This document shows positions 10,582 through 20,638 of a DNA stretch of 64,000 bases, one piece after another. The position numbers and the translations under genes were made by a program. Position 1 is the stretch's first letter, and each line of letters opens with the position of its first letter. Location of the stretch: assembly GCA_030323885.1 (NCBI GenBank), contig CM059186.1, forward strand, positions 169,927,230 to 169,991,229, read 5' to 3'. The notes under the pieces were generated by a model. It was not told where the DNA came from and did not search any database. It saw only the letters and a program-made list of their open reading frames with translations. The DNA comes from Branchipolynoe longqiensis. Lineage: Eukaryota > Annelida > Polychaeta > Phyllodocida > Polynoidae.

Positions 10582-10645
10582 ATGTGCGTGTGGGGGGTCG
10601 GAGGGGGGGTGGGGGGGCGGGGGGGCGGAGGTGGGGCTAAATGAG
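10582..10645. repeat. G-rich tract
   Basis: Runs of G separated by C or T, with several G4-capable clusters. Confidence 0.85.
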
Positions 10646-10790
10646 TAGACAGGTGGTCAATGGTTCTCAGTCTTAGTGCAATATGGAGTAGGATGAAATA
10701 GGTATAAGAATTGAGCGTCACTGTAAAAATATAGCTTTGATGTTTTGTTAGCGTCATCATATTTTATCAGCGGTGAATCAGCTAACTTAT

Positions 10791-10972
10791 ACCCTAGTCA
10801 CACTACAGCTTGTGAGCACTTTGCGACCACCTTAGAACAAAAAACCCACACTCACCCGTGATGTCCTTGCTACCAAAACAATGGTTGCCGATGTCTGGGC
10901 GTCACTGGTGACTGTGGGTTCTTTGGTCTAAGGTGGTCGCAAAGTGGTCGCAAGCTGTAGTGTGACTGGGGT
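10791..10972. mobile_element. Short cloud-type MITE with CCCTAGTCACACTACAGC ends
   Basis: Left end ACCCTAGTCACACTACAGCTTG and right end CAAGCTGTAGTGTGACTGGGGT are near-perfect inverted repeats. The arms extend inward through 'cactttgcgaccacctta' against 'taaggtggtcgcaaagtg'. At 182 bp it is the smallest member of the GTCACACTAC-terminus group. No ORF. Confidence 0.75.
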
Positions 10973-11213
10973 ATAACAGATTAACTTACATTTACAGATC
11001 CTCTTCTGGCTGATCTAGGCCCTATTTTGCCTTTAATGCCAGCTCGTTACGCTAAAAAAAAACACACTTCTTTTTTCACATGCTTGGAGGTGGACGGACC
11101 TTTGAAGTCATATAAATGTGGGTGTCCTCTCCAATGTCTATCCAGCCTTCTCTCAAATGCTAGTAATACTAATAGCATGTGTGATGGAACTGGTTTTTTA
11201 TTACCAAGTTTTT

Positions 11214-11516
11214 CCTTGAAGATTTATACTGCCTATCATGGATAAGTCTGAATAGACTTGCTTTCACCATCAGACAGTTTGTTGATAGAAAGCCAGAGCC
11301 TACACTTTTAACGACCCAAGGGATTTTTAACCTCTGACACCACATAGACATGGTATGAGAGCAACTGGCCTTTGATGACGCTGTAAGTTATACACAGCAG
11401 TGGAAATCCAAATTGGCAGAGGTGGGGGCATGGGGAATCGAACCACCGACTTTCAGATTAGGAGTGCGACCTAGAAAAAAGTCAGACACTCTAACCACTC
11501 CGCCAGAGAGAACACC
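11214..11516 (-). repeat. SINE-C, copy 2
   Basis: About 95% similar by eye to 7356-7660, same orientation and same ends. Head boxes TGGCGGAGTGGTTAGAGTG and GGTTCGATTCC are intact on the minus strand. Confidence 0.8.
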
Positions 11517-11519
11517 AAG

Positions 11520-11880
11520 TTGATGTTGATATATTTTACATTTCATATTATATTATTATGTGGGACAGTGTAATCCAAATAGAACAAAGGAAGTTATGCC
11601 CGCCTGCTTCTTATGCTCGACTGTTAATAGTCTTATGTCCACTGCAGTTTAAAATGCCAAATATGGCTTGAGGCAATGTAGGTTTGGTTTAAGTAAATGT
11701 GCGCGCTTATGCCAAAAAGAAACTCAACAATACAACTTTCCAATATAGCTAGGAAAATAGTGATGTGCAACACCTTTTTTTCATAATTAAGAAAAGAAAA
11801 TTAATCATAAATTCTGAATTTACTTCCTCACCAACAGTTTCAAAATGCGCTTCTCACTTCCTTATATAAATGGATGTCTA
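11520..11880. other. No gene or repeat recognised
   Basis: AT-leaning sequence with no ORF of interest and no similarity to the repeat families named here. Confidence 0.5.
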
Positions 11881-12059
11881 CAGTAAAACCTCCCTAACCG
11901 ACCACCTCCACAGATCGACCACTCCCCTATATCGATCCCTTTATTTGGGTCCCAACAATACCGTTGTAACCATATTCTAACTCCCTAAGCCGACCACCTC
12001 CATAAATGGACCACTTAAAATCGGTCCCAAGGCCGGTCGATTTATAGGGGTTTCACAGT
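11881..12059. mobile_element. MITE-T, copy 2
   Basis: Starts CAGTAAAACCTCCCTAACCG and ends with the inverted, slightly degraded GGGGTTTCACAGTG. It carries the family interior 'cctatatcgatcc' and 'gtcccaaggccggtcgattta'. Confidence 0.8.
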
Positions 12060-12097
12060 GTATATACGTGTCGAGGTATATATGTGTATATAAGATG

Positions 12098-12222
12098 ATA
12101 GCCTATTATGTGAGTATAAAGGCTTGGAAAGGAAATAATTTCATTATATTCTATACCGATTATTTCTATGTCCTCTCTCCTGTGCCTCTCATTCGTGACC
12201 TGTGGCGCCGCCACCGGCTGTT
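12098..12222 (+). repeat. Half copy of the GGTGGCGCCACC MITE
   Basis: 'attatgtgagtataaaggc', then 'ttggaaaggaaat', 'atttcattat' and a degraded core 'ctgtggcgccgccacc'. It matches the left arm at 600-700; the right arm is missing. Confidence 0.6.
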
Positions 12223-12344
12223 CCTGTCCGTAAATGGTCGCGGGAACCTCACTCACACCGGAGGATTTTAATTTTTAAGACAAGTGCTGATATCACTAGA
12301 CAGAGAATATACACATCCGACTTGATTTTTGACATCAAAACATG

Positions 12345-12558
12345 CCAAAATAATGTTGGCAAGCATGCCAAAACTCTGACACCATAGACTTCAGTAGTAA
12401 CGGTTTCTATTAATTGACATATTATGCCCTTCTATGCAGCAACAAATGCCTAATAAGCGCACCAGTGTCTAACTTAAGTTGAATAATAATAGAATCAAAT
12501 CTAGATAAGTGTTTTGCGTTTGAAAATTTGATGTTTTCATCGGACTATGCAACTTTAA
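12345..12558. mobile_element. MITE-P, right part
   Basis: From 'aaaataatgttggcaagcatgcc' to the terminal CGGACTATGCAACTTTAA. The left third of the element is absent or too diverged. Confidence 0.7.
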
Positions 12559-12578
12559 GGGTCACAGTAGACAACGCC

Positions 12579-12775
12579 CATGGTTATGTGGTTGCATGGT
12601 TACGTGGGTACATGGTTACGTGGTCACGTGGTCACGTGGTCACGTGGTCACGTGGTTACGTGGTTACGTGGTTACGTGGTTACGTGTTCACGTGATTACG
12701 TGGTTACGTGGTCACGTGGTTACGTGGTTACCCGGTTACCCGGTTACCCGGTTACCCGGTTATCCGGTTACCTGT
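12579..12775. repeat. 9-bp minisatellite rich in CACGTG
   Basis: About 20 units of GGTTACGTG/GGTCACGTG, switching at about 12728 to GGTTACCCG units. At least six CACGTG palindromes occur. The unit is a multiple of three, so frames stay open as a repeating peptide; no coding signal supports this. Confidence 0.9.
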
Positions 12776-13485
12776 TCCTTGCTCTATGCCCTATCCCACG
12801 TGAGCGATATGTAGCGGGCTGTTGCAGCATGTTTGCATCATATCGTGGTATATATACCCAGCAGTAAATCACGATTGCGGGGTCATGTCTCTTGACCTCC
12901 ATAGATAAGGCACACGTTGGCGTCCGCCAGCCGACCTGGTCAGGAAGCACTTGACAACCCGCCTGTTCTCACGTAATGTCTATTTGTTTATGGCGTCTGT
13001 TATTTTCACCCTTCTTTTTTAAATATGTTTGATTGTCCTGACTATTAAGTTCACTCTTGTAGTATTAATGTACAATGAAATCTCACTTTTTTTAACACAT
13101 AATTCGTTCTAAAATGTCGTTCGTGAACCGATTTGTTACGTAAACCGAAACCAGGTTTGGCATATGAAGCAATAGAAAGTGGATTAATCCATTTCTGGAT
13201 CCCAAATGAAAGGTCTTCTTTAAAACCTTGAATATGCATCAAATCTTAAGCAATAATTTAAAATAAAATAGAAGTTAAACTGCACTATTTCAAGACTAAT
13301 TAGATCTCTTCTTTATTTGATGAAATTGCCTTTTTTATTTGATGAATAAAATGCCTCCAAAATACTCACATTGATATGACTAATATTGATCTAGTTATAT
13401 GACACTACTGTTACCATACATGCTGCAAATTGTGTATTCAACAGTTATTGTACACCTTATTCTATATACCTTTTGTGTAAATAAC
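12776..13485. other. No gene recognised
   Basis: Ordinary AT-leaning DNA. Frames do not exceed about 65 codons and resemble nothing I know. Confidence 0.5.
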
Positions 13486-13560
13486 CCTGAATTGAAAAAT
13501 GCCTGGAAGACCAGTGCTTTGGCACTGACAAAAGACTTATTCAGCAGAATAAACATATTT
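13486..13560 (+). repeat. Repeat-E fragment
   Basis: Contains 'ctggaagaccagtgctttgg', 'cactgacaaaagacttattc' and AATAAA, the conserved 3' portion of repeat-E. Confidence 0.6.
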
Positions 13561-13599
13561 AGCACCAAAAAAACAAAAAAATAAAATAACATAGCATAA

Positions 13600-13830
13600 C
13601 TTCAACAACCATAGTTTGTACATGATCCTGGTCACAACACACAAGGGTCATGGGGGTGATGAAAATAAGAAATATTGCGCCTAGAACAAGTTTTTCGAAC
13701 CTACACTTCTTATATTCCAGAGCTAATGTGCTAACCATTGCACTACATAGGCTTCCTAATGCAATCACACTAGCCACACCAACCTGTCTATGTGGTTTGT
13801 TGCTTGAGGTCAGTGCAGACTACTTACTAC
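13600..13830 (-). repeat. SINE-B, diverged copy
   Basis: Minus-strand tRNA-like head: box A in the 'gtgcaatggttagcac' region near 13735 and a decayed box B near 13700. It continues into 'gcgcaatatttcttattttcatcac'. It is joined on the right to the linker also present at 18786-18905. Confidence 0.65.
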
Positions 13831-13879
13831 AAAAGCAAACAAGCCAAGCCGGCTATACTGTATCCAATCAGGAATATGC

Positions 13880-14170
13880 TGCCTGCATGTTTGTGACTGT
13901 GTGCCCTAGCCACATCTGAGGTCATACCAGGACAACGACTACCTTACGACACTATGCACAGCTGGCCACTTTATAGCGCTGCCTGACAGGACTACAAAAT
14001 CACCAACACCACAACTCGATATCCAGACTCAGTCACACGATGGTCACACGGAGATAGCCAGCTATTGGCCTTCCCCGAGTAAACAGCAACAGAATGGTAC
14101 TTTTACTTGACTCAATCAGGGATCGATCCCATGGAAAGCGGGTGGTCTGACCAATAGGCGCCCCCCCCCC
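13880..14170 (-). repeat. SINE-A2 subfamily copy
   Basis: Minus strand. A tRNA-like head at 14100-14165 carries box B GGATCGATCCC. The body is clearly homologous to SINE-A but diverged ('tggtatgacctcagatgtgg' and 'gcgctataaagtggcc'). A second copy lies at 18900-19095. The head differs from SINE-A, so the body has been combined with more than one tRNA-like head. Confidence 0.65.
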
Positions 14171-14342
14171 CCATGTTGGCAATATTATAAGTGCCAAAAG
14201 TGGAACATCGTGGATTTTTTGTTTGACTCAATAGGAAAGCGGTCGGTCTGACCACTAGGGACCTCATGTTGGGAATACAAGTGGCAAGCTAGTGTTTTTT
14301 TTTTGTGGGTTTACAAAAAAAAAGATGGGGAATAAGAGAGCA

Positions 14343-16769
14343 GGGCCCGTATGCATGACGCGGGGGTAGCGCCCTACCTCTCGGGGTAGTAGGGATTTCA
14401 GGGGTAGCGGCGAAAAGTTGCTATGCATGTGTCCGGGATAAGACTACCCCGGGGGGGGGGGGGGTAAAAGTCGGATAAGCTACCCCTACCCAGTAGCAGG
14501 TATAAGGCCGAGGGTAGGGACCGACTCGGGCCAAATCTATTGAATGCGATCATATTTAACAGAATTACATACGCAATAAGGGAAATTTTATCAATTTAAC
14601 CCTAAATTCGAACCGTTATTAAGGCTACCGCCGCATTGGCGGCGATATTAATATTGTCAAATCGACGAATGTAAAGTAAACAAATCGCCGCCGCCGCCTT
14701 GACGTCGCGTTCCATATACCCCTGTCACACTACGACGTTTCTCTCCAACGCGCGGCGACGTGTGTCCTTTTTTGGCGAAACGTCTCTGTCTGTGTCTCTG
14801 TCTGTCTCTGTGTCTGTGTCTCTGTCTGTGTCTCTGTGTCTGTCTCTGTATGTGTCTCTGTCTGTGTCTCTCTGTCTGTGTCTGTGTCTCTGTGTCTGTG
14901 TCTCTGTCTGTGTCTCTGTCTCTCTGTGTCTCTGTGTCTGTCTCTATATGTGTCTCTGTCTGTGTCTCTGTGTCTGTGTCTGTGTCTCTGCCTGTGTCTC
15001 CGTGTATGTGCCTCTGTCTCTGTATGTGTCTCTGTCTGTGTCTCTGTCTGTGTCTGTGTCTGTGTCTCCGTCTCTGTCTGTGTCTCTGTGTCTGACTATG
15101 TATGTGTCTCTGTCTGTGTCTCTGTGACTGTGTGTCTGTCTGTGTCTCTGTCTGTGTCTCTGTCAGTGTCTCTGTCTGTGTCTGTCTCTGTATGTGTCGC
15201 TGTCTGTGTCTCTCTGTCTGTGTCTCTGTCTGTGTCTCTGTGTCTGTGTCTCTGTCTGTGTCTCTGGCTGTGTCTCTGTGTCTCTGTCTCTGTCTGTGTC
15301 TCCATGTCTCTGTCTCTGTCTCTGTCCCTGTATGTGTCGGTGTATGTGTCTGTGTCTCTGTCTGTGTGTGTCTCTGTATCTGTCTATGTATGTGTCTCTG
15401 TCTGTGTCTCTGTGTGTGTCTCTGTGTCTCTGAGTGTCTGTGTATGTGTCTCTGTCTGTGTATGTGTCTGTGTCTATGTATGTGTCTCTGTGTGTGTCTC
15501 TGTGTCTCTTTGTCTGTGTGTGTGTCTCTGTGTGTCTGTGTGTGTGTCTCTGTGTCTGTGTGTGTGTCTCTGTGTCTGTGTGGGTGTCTCTGTGCCTCTG
15601 TGTGTGTGTCTCTGTCTGTCTGTGTCTCTGTGTCTCTGTGTGTGTCTCTGTGTCTCTGTGTATGTGTGTGTATTTGTGTCTCTGTGTGTGTCTCTATGTA
15701 TGTGTGCATGTCTCTGTGTATCTGTGTGTGTGTCTATGTGTCTCTGTGTGTGTCGGTGTGTGTGTCTCTGTGTCTCAGAGAGAGAGAGAGACAGAGGCAC
15801 AGACACAGACAGATGGAGACACATACAGAGACAGAGACAGAGACACGGACAGAGACACAGACAGAAACACATACAGAGACAGACACAGAGACACAGACAG
15901 AGACACGGAGACACAGACAGAGACACAGACAGAGACACAGACAGAGACACAGACAGAGATACAGACAGAGACACAGACACGGAGACACAGACAGAGACAG
16001 AGAGAGAGAGACACAGATACAGAGACACAGACAGAGACACATACAGAGACAGACACAGAGACACAGAGAGAGACAGAGACACAAACACAGACAGAGACAG
16101 AGACACAGACAGAGACACATACAGAGACACAGAGACACAGACAGAGACACATGCAGAGACACATACAGAGACAGACACAGACACAGACACAGACACAGAC
16201 ACATACAGAGACACATACAGAGACAGACACAGAGACAGAGACAGAGACACAGACACAGACAGAGACAGAGACAGAGACACAGACACAGACACAGACACAG
16301 AGACACAGACAGAAACACAGACAGAGACACAGACACAGACAGAGACACAGACTCGGCGTTTTAATTTTATTTTCCACTCTGACGGGTCGCCGGTGAGAAA
16401 CGTCGTAGTGTGACAGGGCCACTGGCGGCGGCGGTTTGTTTACTGTACGTTCGTCGATTCGAAAATATAAGTATTAATATCGCCGCTCTTGCGGCGGCAG
16501 CATTAATATTGCTTCGAATTTAGGGTTAATTTCATGAAATATCACTTATTGCGTATGTAATTCTGTTAAATATGATCGCATTCAATAGATTTGAGCTTAC
16601 AAACGCAGAGGGATTTCCCAAATCTATAAATAACTACAAGGGTAGGTACCTCCTCGCCGCTTTGGCGTCATGCATACCCCGTGACCCATTTCTTACCCAA
16701 GGCGATAGCTACCCCGAACTCGGTCCTTACCACCAAGGGCGATAAATAATTCTTCATGCATACGGGTCC
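14343..16769. mobile_element. Giant palindrome of concentric inverted repeats
   Basis: Outer termini GGCCCGTATGCATGA (14344) and TCATGCATACGGGTCC (16754-16769) are inverted. Moving inward, 'gccaaatctattgaatgcga' (about 14530), 'aattacatacgcaataag' (about 14563), 'ccctaaattcgaa' (14600) and GGCGGCGATATTAATA (14638) each have an inverted partner at 16600-16480. Then come 24-bp perfect TIRs (14720-14743 and 16395-16418) and opposing TGTCTC and GAGACA arrays. The turn-round is at about 15775. No credible ORF. Confidence 0.85.
14720..16418. mobile_element. Cloud-type TIR element, copy B (inside the palindrome)
   Basis: Perfect inverted ends CCCTGTCACACTACGACG plus TTTCTC. Almost all of the interior is microsatellite. 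14782-15773 reads TGTCTC/TGTGTC on the plus strand and 15775-16350 reads GAGACA/GACACA, so the halves are complementary. The transcript or single strand could fold into a hairpin of several hundred bases. Very long frames (up to 525 codons) are artefacts. Confidence 0.8.
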
Positions 16770-16771
16770 AG

Positions 16772-16985
16772 GTGATCGGCATTAATAGGATAGGGCAAGG
16801 ACTGGTTAGCTCAGTGTCAGGATAATGTAATTGAGTGTGATATCAGGTCATGGTGCTGGTGGCCTGGTTTTCCAATGGGCCAGCACTATATAAAAGTCAC
16901 CATGAATGTGCACTGTCACAAGTCGGTACCCGTCCTGATATGACCTAAGATGTTGCCAGGATGTAAAACTCCAACAAAGAAACAC
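16772..16985 (+). repeat. SINE-A, 3' two thirds
   Basis: Starts in 'gatcggcattaatagg' and runs through 'caggataatgtaattgag' and 'cacaagtcggtacccg' to the tail 'gatgtaaaactccaac'. The tRNA head is missing. Confidence 0.85.
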
Positions 16986-16989
16986 AGAA

Positions 16990-17605
16990 ATGCACACATG
17001 GGTGACACCGAACACACACGCACATGCACACGTACATACACGCACACACATTCACGCACACACACGCACACACGCGCACGCACACATACACGCACACGCA
17101 CACGCACACACACGCACACACACGCACACGCGCACACGTGCACACACACGCACACACACGCGGGCGATACCAAACACACATACATGCTGGGGGCACATGG
17201 ACACCTACTCAGACACACACGTACACATGCACACACACATACACATGCACACACACAAACGCACACAAATACACACACAGCCACACACACATGCACACAC
17301 GCACACATGCACACACACGCATGCACGCACACATGCACGCACACACACGCACATACGCATGCACGCACACGCACACGCACGCACAGACACGCGCACACGC
17401 ACAGACACAAGCACACAAGCACACAAGCACACAAGCACACAAGCACACAAGCACACAAGCACACAAGCACACAAGCACACAAGCACACAAGCACACACGC
17501 ACACACGCACGCACGCACGCACGCGCACACGCACTCACACACGCACAGACACGCGCACGCGCACACGCGCACGCGCACGCACATAGACATGACATTTTCC
17601 CTGGG
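16990..17605. repeat. CA/CGCA microsatellite with an 8-bp ACACAAGC array
   Basis: Alternating CA and CG dinucleotides with an exact ACACAAGC 8-mer array at 17406-17495 (about 11 units). Open frames on both strands are repeat artefacts. A shorter (CA)n follows at 17718-17755, with unremarkable sequence from 17606 to 17970. Confidence 0.95.
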
Positions 17606-17971
17606 GTGACCTCGGATAGACCAGGCCACGTAAATACTATTAAAAGTGCTCTGTCCAACAGAACGGCTGGCACTCCAACCACCGCCCTACCCCCAGGCAC
17701 CCCCACAACCAAATCTCCACACACACACACACACACACACATTCACACACATACTCGTCTAAAGATTTCTAAATATAGGTCATTGCCTGACCTACAAATG
17801 CTAAAATAACTGGCGCTTATGAATAAGCCAATCTATAAACAAGACGGCAGTTATTGCACTATCGCCTTCATTTAACGTGTATACAGCGGTCCTGTGTCTT
17901 GCAGTCATGCTGTTTTGTTCTGTAGGGTAGTGGGATGGGGCAATGAGTGTGTGGGTAAGTGACGCACACAC

Positions 17972-18345
17972 GGAAGAGAGAAGAGAGGGAGAGAGGGGAG
18001 AGAGGGGAGAGAGGGGAGAGATGGGAGAGATGGGGGTGGGGGATGATAGGGGGTGAGAGGGGGGTGAGAGGTGGAGAGGGGTGGAGAGGGGTGAGAGCGG
18101 TGAGAGCAGTGAGAGAGGGGAGAGAGGGGGAAGAGGGGAGAGAGGGGAGAGGGGTCAGAGGGGGGAGAGGGGGAAGGAGAGGGGGAGGGGGAGGAGGGGA
18201 GGGAGGGAGGGAGGGGAGGGAGGGGACGGAGGGGAGGGAGAGGAGGGAGAGGAGGGAGAGGAGGGAGAGAAGTGAGAAGAGAGAGATATGTGCGAGAAAG
18301 AAGAGAGAGAGGAGAGGGATGTGTGTGAGAGAGATAGAGGGAGAA
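17972..18345. repeat. Purine tract (GAGAGGGGA)n
   Basis: About 370 bp almost without pyrimidines on the plus strand. Such mirror-repeat purine DNA can form triplex (H-DNA). Downstream, 18346-18700 is ordinary sequence with no gene seen. Confidence 0.9.
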
Positions 18346-18702
18346 TACGTGTGTATGACAAAGGCTGCCAATATATTCAATACAAATGATCAGCTTACAT
18401 CAGAAACCAATCAAACTGCAGTGTACAATCATTCGAAAGGCTAACAGCAAAACCAGATGAATCTCAGATTTCAAGATACACCCAGCTAACACCAACAGAT
18501 TCAAACTCATTGCTGCACATGACAAAACTGAACAGAACATCCTCACCACATGTGGTGGGCCCTGATGGTGGAGTCTCTTACTTGGCCTGAGCATACAGTG
18601 TAAACACTCCAATCTAATTCAATATATTGGTGAGAAAGTTTGCTTCCTCATTTATCGAACCTAGCACCTTCATGACAAAAATGGCACCCCTGTTTTGTCG
18701 CT

Positions 18703-18785
18703 ATGCGTGCACACTGTCACAAGTCGGTACCCGTCGTGATATGACCTTAGATGTTACCAGGACGTAAAACTCCAACAACCACCCA
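18703..18785 (+). repeat. SINE-A 3' tail fragment
   Basis: 'cacactgtcacaagtcggta' to 'aggacgtaaaactccaacaa'. It is fused to a minus-strand A2/B-type fragment on the right. Confidence 0.85.
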
Positions 18786-19095
18786 AACCTATCCACACCA
18801 ACCTATCCATGTGGCTCCTTACTTGAGAGGTCAGTGCAGACCACTTACTCCAAAAGCAAACAAGCCAAGCCAGCTACACTGTATCCAATCAGGAATACTC
18901 TGCCTGCATGCTTGGGACTGTGTGCCCTAGCCACATCTGAGGTCATACCAGGACAAAGACTGCCTTAGGACACTATGCACAGCTGTCCACTTTATAACAT
19001 TGCCCGACTGGACTACATACAATGTCATCAACACCACAACTTGATATCCCGACTCACTCACACTATGCCTACACGGAGATAACCAGTCGGTGCCC
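18786..19095 (-). repeat. SINE-B linker plus SINE-A2 body
   Basis: Same order of blocks as 13770-14090: 'agtggtctgcactgacctctcaagtaag', a 'ttgcttgtttgctt' linker, then the A2 body. The right end is truncated where SINE-C begins. Confidence 0.7.
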
Positions 19096-19116
19096 CTTTT
19101 CTTCGACTTTTGTTTC

Positions 19117-19402
19117 TTGAAGATTTATACTGGCTATTATGAATAAGTCTGAATAGTCTTGTCTTCACCATTACACAGTTGGTCGATAGAAAGCCCAAGC
19201 TTACACTTTTACCGACCCTAGCGGTTAATAACCTCCCACAGCACATAGACATGGCATGAGAGCAACTGGCCTTTGATTATACACAGTGGTGGAAATCCAA
19301 ATTGGCAGAGGTGATGGCATGGGGAGTCGAACCACATACCTTCAGATTAGGAGTCCGATCTAGAACAAAATCAGACACTCTAAGTGCTCCCCTAGAACAA
19401 CA
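19117..19402 (-). repeat. SINE-C, copy 3
   Basis: Minus-strand copy with decayed box A ('gcacttagagtgtctgatttt'). A deletion removes 'tgacgctgtaag'. Body landmarks 'ccatgtctatgtg' and 'gggtcggtaaaagtgt' are present. Confidence 0.75.
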
Positions 19403-19525
19403 AAAAAACACCAAAAAAACAAAGCAGCAATGCCAGCCCTACTCTCTTATCTCTTCGGTAAAAAAAAAGAAGCAAATATCAAGCAGTTGAGTTTTGCTTT
19501 TTTTTGTCGTCGCCTCTCGCGTAAA

Positions 19526-19536
19526 CACACCCACCC

Positions 19537-19570
<34 letters not shown>

Positions 19571-19600
19571 CCCACACCCCACACCCCACACACACACAAC
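19526..19600. repeat. CA/CCCACA microsatellite
   Basis: CCCACC and CACA words, leading into a GC-rich segment. Confidence 0.9.
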
Positions 19601-19850
19601 CAGTGCCGTGTGCCGAGGTCGTGTGCACGTCGACCTCCGAGAGGCGGCGTTTGGCCACCGGCGGACCGGACGTGGCCGAGGGACGCAGGTCACGACGGGG
19701 TCACGAGGTGAGGTCAGGCTGGGTGAGGTCATGGCCGTCTTACGTCACCGCCGGCTGCAGGATCGACGCGCGGCGTCACCGGGCGCAGACGCCGGTCAGA
19801 ACGCGCTGTGGTGGGGGGAGTGTATCCGCTTGGAGAGTGTGGCGGTGTGA
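19601..19850. other. GC-rich segment with exon-like edges
   Basis: CpG-rich, low-repeat sequence that stands out from its surroundings. It follows a possible acceptor ('cacaaccag' at 19594-19602) and holds a donor-like GAG|GTGAGG near 19706. More than one frame is open and none shows a domain I recognise, so it could be an exon, a CpG island or nothing. Confidence 0.2.
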
Positions 19851-20460
19851 GGAGGAGGAGGAGGAGGCGGAGGAGGAGGAGGAGGAGGGGAGGAGCACAT
19901 GAGTGTGTGTGTGTGAGGTGGGGCGTGGGAGGGGGTAATGGAGTTGGCGCGTAATGGAAGGACGGGGAAAGGGGCGGGGGACAGGGGGATGGGTGGGTGA
20001 GGGGGTGAGGGCTGGGGGATGAGGTGGGTGAGGGAGTGAGGGGTGGAGGATGGGGGATGGGGGTGAGGTATGGAGTTGGGGTGGGTGTGGGTGTGGGTGG
20101 GGGTGGGTGACGAGGACCGGGGGATGAGGGATGGGGGACGGGGTGGGGGGTGGGTTATGGGATGGGGTATGGGGGTGGAGGGCGGGAGGGGGGATGAGGG
20201 GTGGGGGATGGCGGACAGGGGACAGGAGGTGGGGAACGGGGGCGGAGGGATGGAGGGGCCGGGGACAGGGGACGGGTAGATGGGGGATGGGGAGGGGATG
20301 GGGGTGGGGGGATGAGAGGTAAGGGGTGGGTGGACTTCAGGGGGTGGGCGGACGGGGGAAGGTGGGATGGGTTATGAGGGGTATGGGTGGGGTGTGTAGT
20401 GGGCGGGGGGCGGGGGTGGGGGGTGGGGGGCTCACCTGTCTGGGTGGGAGGCGGGAGGTG
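19850..20460. repeat. G-rich minisatellite tract
   Basis: GGA triplets (19850-19890), then 'gggtgggtgagggg' and 'gggatggggg' words for over 500 bp, nearly C-free on the plus strand. Strong G-quadruplex potential. The frames over it are composition artefacts. Confidence 0.9.
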
Positions 20461-20638
20461 ACAGAACAGCGGCTGTCCATCTGGTGTATGTGTAACCAGT
20501 AAAACATCCATGAAAATCACTCTCCAAACGGAGACATGCTCTGACCTGACTACATAGTCTGGTGCTGCCTCTCACACGCAGTTACTACCGCAGTCCTCTG
20601 ACACTAGTGACAGGGCTGCGAAACAACCTGTTATAGGT

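Noticed and set aside
14836..16413. 525-codon open frame of Ser/Val/Cys then Arg/Asp/Thr repeats
   Set aside because: The frame exists because TGTCTC and GAGACA arrays contain no stop word; all frames on both strands are open and the peptide changes type exactly where the array inverts.
16916..17809. Cys/Val- and Thr/His-rich frames
   Set aside because: CA/CGCA microsatellite artefacts.
17868..18444. Arg/Glu/Gly-rich and Ser/Leu/Pro-rich frames
   Set aside because: Purine tract artefacts.
18400..18612. Short minus-strand frame in non-repetitive DNA
   Set aside because: 70 codons, no domain, no start context or splice evidence.
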